Of a stretch of DNA of 64,000 nucleotides, positions 1 through 9,989 are shown piece after piece. The DNA is taken from positions 62,001 to 126,000 of the forward strand of contig CAYVFI010000005.1 of the NCBI GenBank assembly GCA_964450955.1. Direction: 5' to 3'. Positions within the stretch are counted from its first letter, which is position 1. The number at the start of each line of letters is the position of its first letter. Origin of the DNA: CAYNWT01 sp964450955 (GTDB lineage Bacteria > Planctomycetota > Planctomycetia > Planctomycetales > Planctomycetaceae). The position numbers and the translations under genes are program-made. The notes beneath the pieces were generated by a model that made no database searches, was not told the DNA's origin, and worked only from the letters and a program-made list of their open reading frames with translations.

Positions 1-3000
1 TGCGATCTGCCATCTTTGGTTGACGACCCGGATATTCTGGCTCCGCTGATAACGAACCCGAGTGGTGGTCCCGGCAGTCACGTGGTCAGCCTGTCTGACA
101 ATAATCTGGTGAGCGGTTTCCGCATCGACGCCAATGGTGGTCGCGGCATCATCAGTCGTAACCCGCTGACTGACTTTGAGATTACAGCGACAACAATCTT
201 CAATCACACCGATGCGGTTGTTCTAAACAACGTACAGGGACGTGGCGTCTTCACTAACAACGAACTGCTTGGCGGCGACGAAGATGGGGACCAGTCATCT
301 GGCAACGGCCTTCTCCTAACCGTTGCAGCCGGTGAAACTCTGAACCTGCTTGCAGAGAACAACACAGTGACCGGTCATACGGGCAACGGTATTGATTTGC
401 TGGCTCGACCGGGTTCACGAATCCAGGCCAACGATCCCGCGGGCAACCTTGGTGAGCGTACCGGTATTCTGAACAACGTAACGGACAACAACAATCGCGG
501 TATTGACATCGAAGCTCGCGATGGAGCTGTCGTCAACGCCTCAGTGGAAGACAACCAGTTTAGTAACAACAACCAGGACGGCTTCCGGGCTGTGGCAGAC
601 GGAGGCTCCTTTGTGCTTCGTAGCTTCGCTCGTAACACGGGTAGCAGCAACGGTGACAACGGAGTGTTCTTCCACTACCGGAATGGTGGTCGGTTTACGG
701 TCATTTCTGAAGATAGAAACGAGAACGGTGTGTTCGAGGTTGACGAAGACGTCAACGGGAACGGCTTGTTCGACCAGGGCTTTGTTAACAACGTACTTGA
801 CGACAACGGTCTGAACGGCCTTTGTATCTTCGGTCAGGGCAGCGGCAGCGGTGTGTTTGACATCGGTGGTCCTGATGAATCGCTGGGGAACACATTCACC
901 GGCAACCTGGGTTCCGGGATTGCCATCGATACGACTGGCACCGCTCGGGTTCAGACAGACATTCTGTTCAACACCATTACCAGTCCCGGTACGAACTCGC
1001 CGTTTGTGTCACAGGATCAGGGTGGCTTGACGGTTGTTCTTGACTTCTTTGACCTTGCCACTCAAGGGGCACAAGCGGACTCATTCGGGTTTAACCTGAC
1101 TGGTTTTGATATCACATCGTTTGGGTTTGCTCCGGATGACCTGGAAGAACTGCAGACAGCAGTTCTTGCTGAGGTCATCCGAGACTTCCGCGGAATTATC
1201 ACCGCTGACGTGGATCCAAGAAGTCCCATTCCAGCTGGGCAGGAATTGGCCATCGACTTCGTGATCGGCGATATTGGCGGGGCTCCGTCAAATGGATCGA
1301 CTGAGTTCTACACACACTTTATCAGTGGTACTGACACCGCAGGTGCACCGCTTGGTCTGGGTGTCTTAGACGGAATCAGAGATCAGACAGGAGTCGGGCC
1401 GAACTTTGGTTTCGTAAACGGTGACCATGTCTCCTCCACGTACTCATCTGAATTTCCACAGCTCAACGGGGCATTCGGTATCACGCCTGGTGATGCTTTG
1501 ACATCTGGCAACCTTGAATTCACGACCTTCGCACTGGCGGGAACGATCTCGCACGAAGTTGGACACAACCTGTCTCTTAATCATGTTGACCCGGGGGCTG
1601 TGACACTGTCGGGTAGCGGCAATGCACTCATGGGAACTGGTGCAACCGGGACACCAAACCAGAACATTATCGAAGATGGTGAATTCTCACTGTCCGGCTT
1701 CGACGCCGAGCGTGGTGGTGCGGCCTCCATGAATATTCAGCAGCTGGTTGATGCTGTTGGGCTTCGAACTGCCATCCCAATTGTTGGACCATCTGGCGAA
1801 GGCATCACGATTCGTAGTGCTGACAACAGCCGCTTGGAGCCATCTCGAATTCTGAACAACAACATCACGAACCTGCAGGGTGACGCGATCAGTGTCACGG
1901 CGTTAGACAATGCAAAAGCAGAAGCTCTGGACATTCAGGGCAACAATATCGATGGCAACGGCGGCCGTGGTATTCACCTTGAAGCACGAGGCCCGGGTGC
2001 CATGATCTTCGCAGATCAATCTATCGGTGGAGACGGATTCAATTCACTCGGCGGCGGTTCCTTCACGCAACGCAACGTTATCACTAACAACCTTGGTGAC
2101 GGTATTCAGGTTCTTGCTGCCGACGGTGGCATGATCAATGGAAACGTGATCAACAACGAGATCACCGCCAATGGCGGCAATGGTATCGCGCTGCTAATCG
2201 AAAGGTTTGGAACCGTTGACTTTGGCGATGTGTCTGACGGAAACAACCGCATCATTCGAGACAACATTATCGCCGACAACGGTGGCTCCGGTATCCTGAC
2301 TCGAACTGAATCTGTACCGGGCGAATTGACAGTCGCCAAAGTGATTACTGAGAACAATCAGATTAGCGGAAACGCTGACGGTGGCTTCCTGGCGGATCTG
2401 ACAGGTTCAAACAACAGCCCGCCAGCTGCAGCAGCGCCAGTGACCAACAGTACGCTTGACCTGACCATTCGGGATGAGGTGTTTGATGGAAACTCAAGCG
2501 TTGGTATTGGTGTCCGCACAGCCGGCAACACCAAAGCGAATGTGCTGATTGAGGACTCAACCATCATCAACACCCAGGACGGTGCTCTTGGTGGTGATGG
2601 TATCGACTTCCTTCGATCTGATTCATCATTCCTTGAAGCGTTGGTGTTGAATAACAACGTCAGCAACAACTTTGGGTCCGGTATGGAGACGACATTCGTC
2701 GGAAACAACCGGTCCGATGTCAACCAGCCGATGTCTGGAACGATCAACTCTGTGACATGGAATGGAAACACCTTCGAATTCAACGGTGCGAATGGTGTGG
2801 CATTCTTTGGCCGTGGAGATGCTCAGTTGCTGGGCGACGGTATGAACAACACGATCTCCAACAATGGCACAAACGGTATCCTTGTTGACACTCGCGAATT
2901 CTCGACCTTCGGCGACCCATCTGACTTTGGGTTCGATCCGCCTGGCCGACGCAGTGTCTTCAAGAGCAACGTGATTACTGATAATGCTGAAGACGGTATT

Positions 3001-4890
3001 CGGTTGACGTCGTTCAACGATAGCCGTCAGCTGGTTCAGGTAACTTCGGCGGCCAGTTCTTCTTCGACCAATCCTCACGTGACCGGAGCCACCGACGGTG
3101 ACACCGTGATCTCTGGAAACGGTTCAGACGGCATCCACGTTGAATCCAATGATGACAGCGATATTGACCTGCTGGTCAACTCAGGTGACGGCCAGACCTT
3201 CATCGTTGATAGCGGAACCGGACCCATGGGTGGTAACGGAGTTCGCTTTGATGCGACGGGCAACACCAATTCAACGGTCACTGTGCAAAGAGTCCTCATC
3301 GCCGGCAGCATGGCCGGAGCAACTGAAGACATCAACGGCAACGGTGTATTGGACTTCGGAGAGGATGCCAATATGAACGGCTTCCTTGATTCCGAAGATG
3401 CGAATGGAAACGGAGCCCTTGATCCGGGTGAAGACGCTAACGGCAACGGTGTTCTTGACACCGAAGACCTTAACGGCAACGGACTGCTTGATGGTTCCGA
3501 GGATGCAGTTAACAACGGTGACTTCATCGCTGGTAACCTGGACATCGACGTCCAAAACGGAGACGGTATCCAATTCAATTCACTGGATAACTCCACTGCA
3601 ACTCTGCAGGTTGGTGGTACAGGCAACCTTGGAAACATCATCCAGGGCAACGAGGACGACGGAATCTCCGTTGTGGCTCGTGGTGGTGCTACCGGCGGTG
3701 GCAGTGGTGTAGTAGGACAATCTCGCCCAACTGTTAACGTTGTGGGCAACCTTGTCGGAGGCTCTGACAACGGGAATCCTGCAGGAAACGGTGGTGACGG
3801 TGTCGCTGTCAATGTCACTGGTGGAGCGTTTGCCGCGGCCCAGTTTGACGGAACCGTCAATGCTGATGCCCAGCCGGACATTAGCCCTCCTGACCAGCCA
3901 GCGTTCTTCCGTAACGAAATTGGTCCAATCATCACCGCGACGATTACCGACAACGAGTTCTCTCAGAACATTCGACGCGGAGCGAACTTCCGAGTGACCG
4001 GAGCATCTGGCGAACGCGAACGAGAAGTTCTGGGTGGCACTGGCCCATTCGGCACGACTCTCGACACAAACCTAATCGTGTTTAACAACAATGTTGTTCG
4101 ATCGAACGGTTTGGACGGTGTCGTGTTCCAGGCCAACGCCAGGTACCTTGAAAGTCGAGAGGCCTTCATCGTCCGCAACAATGCCCCTGGTTCTGGCAAC
4201 ATGGGAACAGACATACTTATGCGACCGTCGGGAGGACTGTTCTCACCATTCGAACCAGAACTGTTGGCTCTCAACGCTGGTACGCTTAACGGGCAGGCGG
4301 CCTATCAGGCGAACTTCCTGAACCTGCGGACTGCTCAAAACTCAGTGTTCGAATCTTTGAACAACGAGATTACCAATAACGGTACCTCGCTGGCGGCGGG
4401 TCTCGGAACCGGTTTGACAGTTCGGGTTAGCCCGAACGCCTACCTCGCCACAGACGTTCAGAACAACACATTCGGTGGAAACCTGGATGCGGACTTCGTA
4501 GTCGAATCATTCAACGTCGGTGGTGATCCATTAAGTTCGATTGACCAGATTAACGGTGACGCAACAGAGCTGTTTAATCCGGACGTTGTCTTCCTTGATG
4601 ACACCGCTCAGCTGGACTTGAGGTTCAACAACAACTCTGGAAACCAGATTGATGTCACCTCGGCCGGATTCGCGTTTACCAACATCGATCCATCGAAGGG
4701 CTTCCTTCCACGGAACACGTCGCTCTTCCAGGTCGACAACGGGCCGCTGCTAAGCAACCCAAACAATGTCTTCTCATTCCAGGGTTCAATCCAGGATATT
4801 CGAACCGAGTTTAACTCGAATGGGTTCAACGAACGTGCGGCAGCTGACCCGCTGTTCCCGAATATCGATTTCCCACCAGTGTTGCCATAA
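1..4890 (+). CDS. Giant secreted right-handed beta-helix protein with embedded zinc-protease motif (5' end outside window)
   Basis: The reading frame is open from base 1 (codons C-D-L-P-S precede the TTG at 16), so the true start lies upstream; about 1,629 codons are visible. Most of the protein consists of short Asn/Gly-rich turns of the type NNxxxNxGxGI, typical of parallel beta-helix (pectate-lyase-like, Pfam Beta_helix) adhesins or carbohydrate-active surface proteins. Around residues 380-580 (numbered from the TTG) the repeats are interrupted by a domain containing HEVGHNLSLNH at 1552-1584 and a downstream LMGTG (Met-turn-like), as in metzincin peptidases, although the usual Gly of HExxHxxGxxH is Ser. 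Residues about 1105-1168 carry five to six DxNGNGxxDxxED loops resembling thrombospondin-3 or EF-hand calcium repeats. No C-terminal sorting signal is recognised. Export and surface location are inferred. A strong terminator follows. Confidence 0.85.
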   Translation, partial: CDLPSLVDDPDILAPLITNPSGGPGSHVVSLSDNNLVSGFRIDANGGRGIISRNPLTDFEITATTIFNHTDAVVLNNVQGRGVFTNNELLGGDEDGDQSSGNGLLLTVAAGETLNLLAENNTVTGHTGNGIDLLARPGSRIQANDPAGNLGERTGILNNVTDNNNRGIDIEARDGAVVNASVEDNQFSNNNQDGFRAVADGGSFVLRSFARNTGSSNGDNGVFFHYRNGGRFTVISEDRNENGVFEVDEDVNGNGLFDQGFVNNVLDDNGLNGLCIFGQGSGSGVFDIGGPDESLGNTFTGNLGSGIAIDTTGTARVQTDILFNTITSPGTNSPFVSQDQGGLTVVLDFFDLATQGAQADSFGFNLTGFDITSFGFAPDDLEELQTAVLAEVIRDFRGIITADVDPRSPIPAGQELAIDFVIGDIGGAPSNGSTEFYTHFISGTDTAGAPLGLGVLDGIRDQTGVGPNFGFVNGDHVSSTYSSEFPQLNGAFGITPGDALTSGNLEFTTFALAGTISHEVGHNLSLNHVDPGAVTLSGSGNALMGTGATGTPNQNIIEDGEFSLSGFDAERGGAASMNIQQLVDAVGLRTAIPIVGPSGEGITIRSADNSRLEPSRILNNNITNLQGDAISVTALDNAKAEALDIQGNNIDGNGGRGIHLEARGPGAMIFADQSIGGDGFNSLGGGSFTQRNVITNNLGDGIQVLAADGGMINGNVINNEITANGGNGIALLIERFGTVDFGDVSDGNNRIIRDNIIADNGGSGILTRTESVPGELTVAKVITENNQISGNADGGFLADLTGSNNSPPAAAAPVTNSTLDLTIRDEVFDGNSSVGIGVRTAGNTKANVLIEDSTIINTQDGALGGDGIDFLRSDSSFLEALVLNNNVSNNFGSGMETTFVGNNRSDVNQPMSGTINSVTWNGNTFEFNGANGVAFFGRGDAQLLGDGMNNTISNNGTNGILVDTREFSTFGDPSDFGFDPPGRRSVFKSNVITDNAEDGIRLTSFNDSRQLVQVTSAASSSSTNPHVTGATDGDTVISGNGSDGIHVESNDDSDIDLLVNSGDGQTFIVDSGTGPMGGNGVRFDATGNTNSTVTVQRVLIAGSMAGATEDINGNGVLDFGEDANMNGFLDSEDANGNGALDPGEDANGNGVLDTEDLNGNGLLDGSEDAVNNGDFIAGNLDIDVQNGDGIQFNSLDNSTATLQVGGTGNLGNIIQGNEDDGISVVARGGATGGGSGVVGQSRPTVNVVGNLVGGSDNGNPAGNGGDGVAVNVTGGAFAAAQFDGTVNADAQPDISPPDQPAFFRNEIGPIITATITDNEFSQNIRRGANFRVTGASGEREREVLGGTGPFGTTLDTNLIVFNNNVVRSNGLDGVVFQANARYLESREAFIVRNNAPGSGNMGTDILMRPSGGLFSPFEPELLALNAGTLNGQAAYQANFLNLRTAQNSVFESLNNEITNNGTSLAAGLGTGLTVRVSPNAYLATDVQNNTFGGNLDADFVVESFNVGGDPLSSIDQINGDATELFNPDVVFLDDTAQLDLRFNNNSGNQIDVTSAGFAFTNIDPSKGFLPRNTSLFQVDNGPLLSNPNNVFSFQGSIQDIRTEFNSNGFNERAAADPLFPNIDFPPVLP

Positions 4891-4917
4891 ACACATCGAA
4901 ACATGTGTCGGGGAAAA

Positions 4918-4955
4918 GACGCCGTGCGACCTTGTCGTGCGGCGTCTTTCTTTTT
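4918..4955 (+). terminator. Rho-independent terminator after the beta-helix gene
   Basis: A 13-bp stem (4918-4930 with 4934-4946, two G-T wobbles) closes a 3-nt loop and is followed by TTTCTTTTT. It starts 27 bases after the stop codon of the beta-helix gene and separates it from metX. Confidence 0.9.
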
Positions 4956-5109
4956 ACCCCGCTGGTCCCATGCCTTGCGCAGCCCGATTTTTCCGGCTGG
5001 AATTTCAAGAAACACGGAAACCAACAGTATACGCTCGATGGGTCCTCGTTTCGGCTTGATGTCTCGGATACCGTGTGGGTTCCTCATCGGCCCACCTGTG
5101 TATTGCGCA

Positions 5110-6300
5110 ATGTCAGCTGAATCCAACGAAAGCCCGAAGTACTGCGAGGATTCCTCAATCGGAATCGTTCAGACAAAACGAATGACGCTTTTCGAACGTC
5201 AGCCGTTAGCGCTGGTCTCTGACAATGGAACGCTGGGCCCGATTGAAGTTGCCTACGAAACCTACGGGGAACTAAACAAACGCGGCGACAACGCGATTTT
5301 CGTTTGCCACGCCCTGACCGGCGATGCACACGCGGCTGGGTGGCATTCGCCGGAGGACCGCAAGCCGGGTTGGTGGGATCCGTTTATTGGTCCCGGCAAA
5401 GGGCTGGACACCAACAAGTACTTTGTCATCTGCGCCAATGTGCTGGGCGGGTGCCAGGGAACGACTGGTCCGGGGGATATCAATCACAAGTCACAAAAGC
5501 GATTCTGTCTCGACTTCCCGTTTATCACGGTTCAGGACATTGTCGATGTGCACGCTGAACTTGTGCGGGCGTTGGGTATTAAGCAGCTGCTGGCTGTCAT
5601 CGGTGGTAGCCTGGGCGGCATGCAGGCGCTGTCCTGGTCTGTGCGTCATCCGGAGATGGTCCACTCTGTCATCGTGCTGGCGTCAGCAGCCAGTCTGTCT
5701 GCACAGGGAATTGCGTTTAACGCAGTTGGTCGTCGGGCGATCTTTACCGATCCGGGTTTCAAAAACGGTGACTACTACGATCAGGAAGAAGGACCTCGGT
5801 TCGGCTTGTCGTTGGCTCGAATGATCGCTCACATTACGTACCTCTCTGAGGATTCAATCGAACTCAAATTCGGGCGGCGCTTGCAGGACAGCGATCGGTT
5901 TGCCTTCAATATGCTTAAGGAAACTGAGTTCCAGATTGAGAGCTACCTGCACCATCAGGGCAAACGCTTTATTCAGCGATTCGACGCGAATAGCTATCTT
6001 TACCTGACTCGAGCGATGGATTACTTCCAACTCGGTGGCGACGACATGCCGCTATCGGCAGCTCTGGAACAAACAAAAGCCAGGTTCCTGGTGGCCTCAT
6101 ACACGACCGACTGGCTGTTTCCATCGGCCCAAAGCCGAGCATTGGTTTCGGCGTTGTTGGAGGCCCGAAAACATGTCAGTTATATCGAGCTTGAAAGCCC
6201 GTTTGGCCATGACGCGTTCCTGATCGAATTGGAACAACTTAACAGGATTGTCAGACCATTTCTGAAGCAGGCAGTCCAGTCGTACGGGAGCCAATCATGA
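5110..6300 (+). CDS. metX: Homoserine O-acetyltransferase (MetX)
   Basis: Transfers an acyl group (normally acetyl from acetyl-CoA) to homoserine, the entry step to methionine; cytoplasmic alpha/beta-hydrolase fold. With the ATG at 5110 the protein has 396 residues, usual for the family. The nucleophile elbow is GGSLGGMQ (Ser near residue 167), the acid lies in TTDWLFP and the His in FGHDAF. NVLGGCQGTTGP matches the conserved oxyanion region. The frame is open upstream to 4903, but that stretch crosses the preceding terminator and does not look like MetX, so the internal ATG is preferred; no clear Shine-Dalgarno supports it. The stop overlaps the metW start (ATGA), indicating translational coupling. 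Succinyl- versus acetyl-transfer cannot be decided by eye. Confidence 0.93.
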   Translation: MSAESNESPKYCEDSSIGIVQTKRMTLFERQPLALVSDNGTLGPIEVAYETYGELNKRGDNAIFVCHALTGDAHAAGWHSPEDRKPGWWDPFIGPGKGLDTNKYFVICANVLGGCQGTTGPGDINHKSQKRFCLDFPFITVQDIVDVHAELVRALGIKQLLAVIGGSLGGMQALSWSVRHPEMVHSVIVLASAASLSAQGIAFNAVGRRAIFTDPGFKNGDYYDQEEGPRFGLSLARMIAHITYLSEDSIELKFGRRLQDSDRFAFNMLKETEFQIESYLHHQGKRFIQRFDANSYLYLTRAMDYFQLGGDDMPLSAALEQTKARFLVASYTTDWLFPSAQSRALVSALLEARKHVSYIELESPFGHDAFLIELEQLNRIVRPFLKQAVQSYGSQS

Positions 6301-6959
6301 GCTCCCGGAAACGAAAGAAGATGACGGCAGACAAGCCACGGTTCTGTCTGCCTGACCCGCTGGTGGCGCTAACGGATGAGCTCATTATGAAGCATATCGA
6401 CGCTGGCAGCCGGGTCATTGACCTTGGTTGCGGCGACGGCCGCCTGCTGGCCAAGCTACGCGATGTGCATGGGTGTTCGGTCACGGGAGTAGAACTTGAT
6501 GATGACCAGTTCCACGCTGCCGTCGGTCGCGGAATTCCAACTATCAACGCTGACCTTGATCGAAGTCTTCAGGAGGTCCCGGATGGCAGCTTCGATGTTG
6601 CGGTGCTAAGCCAGACTCTGCAACAGGTTCGGCACCCCAGTGAGCTGCTGCAGGAAATGATGCGAATCGCCAATCGCGCGTTGGTGGTGGTGCCGAACTT
6701 TGGCCACTGGCGCGTCCGCTGGGAGGTTGTGTTCCGCGGCCGTGCACCAGTCACGGAGAACCTGCCCTATCAGTGGTACGACACTCCAAACCTCCACGTG
6801 ATGTCGTTACCTGACTTCCGAGCTCTGGTCGAACGCCTTGAGCTGCAAATCATCCGTGAACGCCCCATCATCCGGGGTCGAGCAGTCGATCAGGCCTGGC
6901 TGCCAAATCTCCGCGCCGATAGTGCTCTGTACGTCCTCGAACGCGCCGCGCACAAGTAA
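6297..6959 (+). CDS. metW: Methionine biosynthesis protein MetW
   Basis: A SAM-dependent methyltransferase-fold protein (220 aa) with motif I as VIDLGCGDGRLL, then GVELDDDQ and the MetW-specific VVVPNFGHWRVRW and LPYQWYDTPNLH. MetW is required together with MetX for homoserine acylation in several proteobacteria, and metXW is a conserved gene pair. Here the two overlap by ATGA, so they are one operon. An alternative start at 6321 would remove eight basic residues. A strong hairpin terminator lies directly after the stop. Confidence 0.92.
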   Translation: MSSRKRKKMTADKPRFCLPDPLVALTDELIMKHIDAGSRVIDLGCGDGRLLAKLRDVHGCSVTGVELDDDQFHAAVGRGIPTINADLDRSLQEVPDGSFDVAVLSQTLQQVRHPSELLQEMMRIANRALVVVPNFGHWRVRWEVVFRGRAPVTENLPYQWYDTPNLHVMSLPDFRALVERLELQIIRERPIIRGRAVDQAWLPNLRADSALYVLERAAHK

Positions 6960-6960
6960 A

Positions 6961-6990
6961 CCTCTGCCGGCATCTTGCCGGCAGAGGTTT
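6961..6990 (+). terminator. Terminator of metXW
   Basis: A perfect 11-bp GC-rich stem, CCTCTGCCGGC (6961-6971) with its complement (6977-6987), has a 5-nt loop and a short TTT tail. It starts one base after the metW stop codon. The tail is short, so efficiency is uncertain. Confidence 0.8.
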
Positions 6991-7440
6991 GCTGCCCGAG
7001 TTGGCAGGGGTAGGACTGATGGGTTTAGATCAGCAGGGTTCCCTGTGTTCTCGGAAAGAGTTGACTGGAACGCCATAAATGCAAACGGCTGGCCAGTTTT
7101 ACGTTGAGTCACGAAAAATTCGCAGCTGAAACGCTGTAAGTCGTTTTTCAGAAGCAACTTATGCTTTAGCGAAATTGTTTCTCAAGCCAAAGTTTCCCTG
7201 TATTGCCCATGTTGCCAAATCTGCACATTTCTCACCCTTACACGTGAGTTAGTCGTAACCTGTTCTCAGTAAACGACTTATGTCCTGTAGTGTTTTCGGT
7301 TCATTGAGGTGAATTGGCCACATCACAGTCCTTGCAGCCGGAAGAATCCGGCGAATCCACTCAAGGCCATTTGCAGAAACGACCGACGTTAAGTGAACAG
7401 GCGCGGGCTGCGCCTGGGTAACAACAATCAGGAGAGTGCA
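6991..7440. other. Intergenic region upstream of the DUF11-like gene
   Basis: There are 450 bases without a credible gene. Two small hairpins are visible close to the next gene: GCCGGA/TCCGGC near 7338-7354 and AGGCGC/GCGCCT near 7400-7416, the latter just upstream of a good ribosome binding site. The AT-richer section 7100-7300 probably holds a promoter, but no convincing -35/-10 pair can be assigned. No repeat was recognised. Confidence 0.4.
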
Positions 7441-9450
7441 ATGCGAAGCGGCAAAGTTCTACTAGCCGTGGCTTTGACGGTCAGCATGGGTGTGGCGTGT
7501 TTTTCCGACGATGGACCGACCCAGTCTGAAAGAGCCACGTGGCAGACCCCAACCAAGGCAAGCGTACCAAACATGCTTCGCCGAACCACGACTCGCTCCG
7601 GAGCGACGCAGCACAGTGCTCGTCCGATGCGGGGCAACGAGAAGATGCCAGCAGGGATGCCTGTCATCAACGGTAAGCGTGTCGTTCAGGCAGCGGCTGT
7701 TGGTGAGAACCAACGCGTTCGCCAGGTCTCGCAGGAAGAGATCATCGACTTTGGTCCGCTTGACGACAACGGCCCGTTCTCAGCTCCTGCAGTTCCACCC
7801 GGAGCTGGTCAGCAGCAGATCACGGCACCTCGTGGCAACCAGGCCGATCTGTTTGCTCCAATGTCCCAGCAGCCAGCAACTCCAGCTACAAACGGCCGCT
7901 CGCTTCATCAGCCTGCCGGTGCTTCGACTCGGCCTCGTCGACTTTCTAACGGCTTGGTTCCACCAAACCCACCGCGACAGGACTCAGAGACTCGATTGCC
8001 AGTGTCAACAGTCTCCACTCCCAACTTCGGCGGTTCGATGCAGGCTCAGCCTGTCTCAAGCGTGTTGGACATTGCCTCAGGCACAACGACCACGTCGATG
8101 GCAGGTCCACTTGTGACCGTGAAGGTCGAACGCGAAGGTAGTGTGAGCGTTGGGCGCGAGAGCGATTGCACATTCCTTGTTCGCAACAACGGTTCAAGTG
8201 TTGCTGGTAATGTGATTCTTGAAGCGTATGTTCCCAAGGACGTTCAGATTACTGGTACGACTCCAGGCACAACCGAACGAGATGTTCTTACCTGGACACT
8301 GGGTGAACTTCAGCCCGGTCAGGAAAAGACCGTTCGCGTTTCAATGGTTGCGAAGCGTAGTGGCCCGATGAAAGTTCAATCTTTTGTTCGCTACTCTGGT
8401 CAAAACGAAACGACACTGACCGTCGTTCAGCCAATGTTGAAGGTTGCTCTTGCAGGTCCAAAGGAAGCGAAGGTCGGCGAAGCGACTCCTTATGTGATTA
8501 CTGTGTCGAACCCTGGTTCCGGCATTGCTCAAAACGTTGTTATCTCAGCTCGCATTCCTAAGGGACTGGAGCACCGTCGCGGTGAGCACCTCACTATGCA
8601 GGTTGGTGCTTTGAACCCCGGTGAGTCACGAGATGTTCGGTTGGCTTTGACGGCCGCTGATGCTGGTCGTCATCCGATTCAGGTCGAGGCGATCGCTGAC
8701 CAGGACTTGAATGACTCCGCCGACGCAGCAGTCGCTGTTGTGGCTCCAATGCTTGGACTGGAAATTGACGGCCCGCCAATTCGCCACCCTGGTCGTCGCG
8801 GCAAGTACACACTGGTTGTCAGTAACCCAGGCAACGTTGCCGCAAGCAACATTCGCGCTAAGTACCGTCTGCCAGCTGGCTTCGAATTCGTCGATGCCGA
8901 TCGTGGTGGCCGACCAAATGGTGATGGCAGTATCGAGTGGTTTGTTGGACAGTTGGCTCCCGGTGAGACCAGTCGTCTTAACATGACGCTGAAAGCTCGC
9001 AAGCTTGGACAGTTCACTCACCAGGCCGGTGTTGTTTCAGAACAGGGAGCGACTAAGGCTGCTGAGTTCCAGACGCTCGTTCAGGGTGTGGCGTCAATCG
9101 CACTGACGATTCAGGACCGTGATGACCCAGTGGATGTTGGCGAAGAGAACGTTTACGAAGTCCGCGTTGCAAACGAAGGTTCGAAGGACGCCACAAACGT
9201 CATTCTGACCTGCGACATTCCGAACGGTGTGAAAGTGACCAGCGTTCGCGGACCAGTAAACTACTACAACCGAAACGGGCAGGTTGTCTTCCAGGCCATG
9301 GAAACGCTGCCAGCCGGCAAGGCCAGCGTCTTCCAGATTGTTGTCTCTGCCAGTACTGGTGGAAGCAAACGTCTACGGGCACGAGTGGTCAGCGATTCTG
9401 TTCGCGAACCTCTGACTTCTGAAGAACTCACAAAGGTCTACTCAGACTAG
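7441..9450 (+). CDS. Secreted protein with tandem DUF11/CARDB-like Ig-fold repeats
   Basis: The start is the ATG at 7441, preceded by AGGAGAG at a good distance; a longer frame from 7393 lacks this. The 669-residue product begins with a signal peptide (positive MRSGK, hydrophobic LLAVALTVSMGVACF). A low-complexity Pro/Gln/Arg-rich stretch to about residue 210 follows. Then come at least four repeats of roughly 110 residues with the recurrent pattern VxNxGxxxAxNVxxxxxxPxGxxx and LxPGExxxVxxxLxA, typical of the conserved-repeat (DUF11) and CARDB families, which are Ig-like modules of cell-surface proteins. Similar proteins are abundant in planctomycetes, probably as envelope components. Molecular role unknown. 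It stands alone, with a strong terminator behind it. Confidence 0.85.
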   Translation: MRSGKVLLAVALTVSMGVACFSDDGPTQSERATWQTPTKASVPNMLRRTTTRSGATQHSARPMRGNEKMPAGMPVINGKRVVQAAAVGENQRVRQVSQEEIIDFGPLDDNGPFSAPAVPPGAGQQQITAPRGNQADLFAPMSQQPATPATNGRSLHQPAGASTRPRRLSNGLVPPNPPRQDSETRLPVSTVSTPNFGGSMQAQPVSSVLDIASGTTTTSMAGPLVTVKVEREGSVSVGRESDCTFLVRNNGSSVAGNVILEAYVPKDVQITGTTPGTTERDVLTWTLGELQPGQEKTVRVSMVAKRSGPMKVQSFVRYSGQNETTLTVVQPMLKVALAGPKEAKVGEATPYVITVSNPGSGIAQNVVISARIPKGLEHRRGEHLTMQVGALNPGESRDVRLALTAADAGRHPIQVEAIADQDLNDSADAAVAVVAPMLGLEIDGPPIRHPGRRGKYTLVVSNPGNVAASNIRAKYRLPAGFEFVDADRGGRPNGDGSIEWFVGQLAPGETSRLNMTLKARKLGQFTHQAGVVSEQGATKAAEFQTLVQGVASIALTIQDRDDPVDVGEENVYEVRVANEGSKDATNVILTCDIPNGVKVTSVRGPVNYYNRNGQVVFQAMETLPAGKASVFQIVVSASTGGSKRLRARVVSDSVREPLTSEELTKVYSD

Positions 9451-9482
9451 AAGTACTTTAGACTGCCAGCTAGCTAACGCTG

Positions 9483-9518
9483 AAAAGGCGTCTCGCAAAT
9501 CGCGAGACGCCTTTTTTT
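9483..9518 (+). terminator. Terminator after the DUF11-like gene
   Basis: A 10-bp GC-rich stem, GGCGTCTCGC (9487-9496) with its complement (9502-9511), is extended by A/T pairs, has a loop of about 5 nt and ends in a run of seven T. It is a textbook intrinsic terminator 33 bases after the stop. Confidence 0.93.
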
Positions 9519-9989
9519 GCGCGCTGTTGTTCGGTTCTTCGCGTAGACCCGGTAAGAAGTTCCGTGGTTTACCCAATTCATCCGTGCGCTTCCCAGTGCC
9601 AGGAAGTCAAGCGAGTAACCGTTTTCCCGGTTGTCCACCGGCAACCTGCCTCGAATAATCAATCCACGCAGGACGCCTCTGGCGGTTTGCCGCAGAATGC
9701 GACAAATCTTCGAAAAACACGAGGAAGATTGGAAATTGCATGTTTGCGGAGCACCTTTTTGGTAGAGTCGGTGTCCATGAAAGCGGCCAAAATTGCTGGT
9801 CGCCCCCGAGTGGATGTTTGGACAACATCTGGCATGGTTCTCGATTTGGAAAGGATGCTGCCTCATGAGAGCCCCATCATGGATTCTTCCCGGGCTTAGC
9901 CCAATTACGAAACCAATCGAATGGATTGGGTGTGCCTCCGAAGCACTGAACAAGCCAGCGGTCTCTGCTTTTTGATCGCTGAGCAACTG
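9519..9989. other. Gene-free stretch between the DUF11-like gene and the rpoD leader
   Basis: About 470 bases with no reading frame showing protein-like composition; the open frames at 9564-9899 and 9793-9975 have no family features. A small inverted repeat, GATGTT-5-AACATC, lies near 9815-9831. The region just before the structured leader of the sigma-factor gene may carry its promoter, but none could be assigned. Confidence 0.35.

Noticed and set aside
3075..3953. Long minus-strand frame (292 codons) inside the beta-helix gene
   Set aside because: It lies wholly inside the strong plus-strand gene, and its Pro/Ser-rich product is typical of an antisense shadow of Gly/Asn repeats.
4956..5109. 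SAM or other methionine riboswitch before metX
   Set aside because: No conserved core or long multi-stem structure was recognised in the 150 bases available.
9564..9899. Open frame of 111 codons before the rpoD leader
   Set aside because: Composition unlike a real protein, no ribosome binding site, and no motif.
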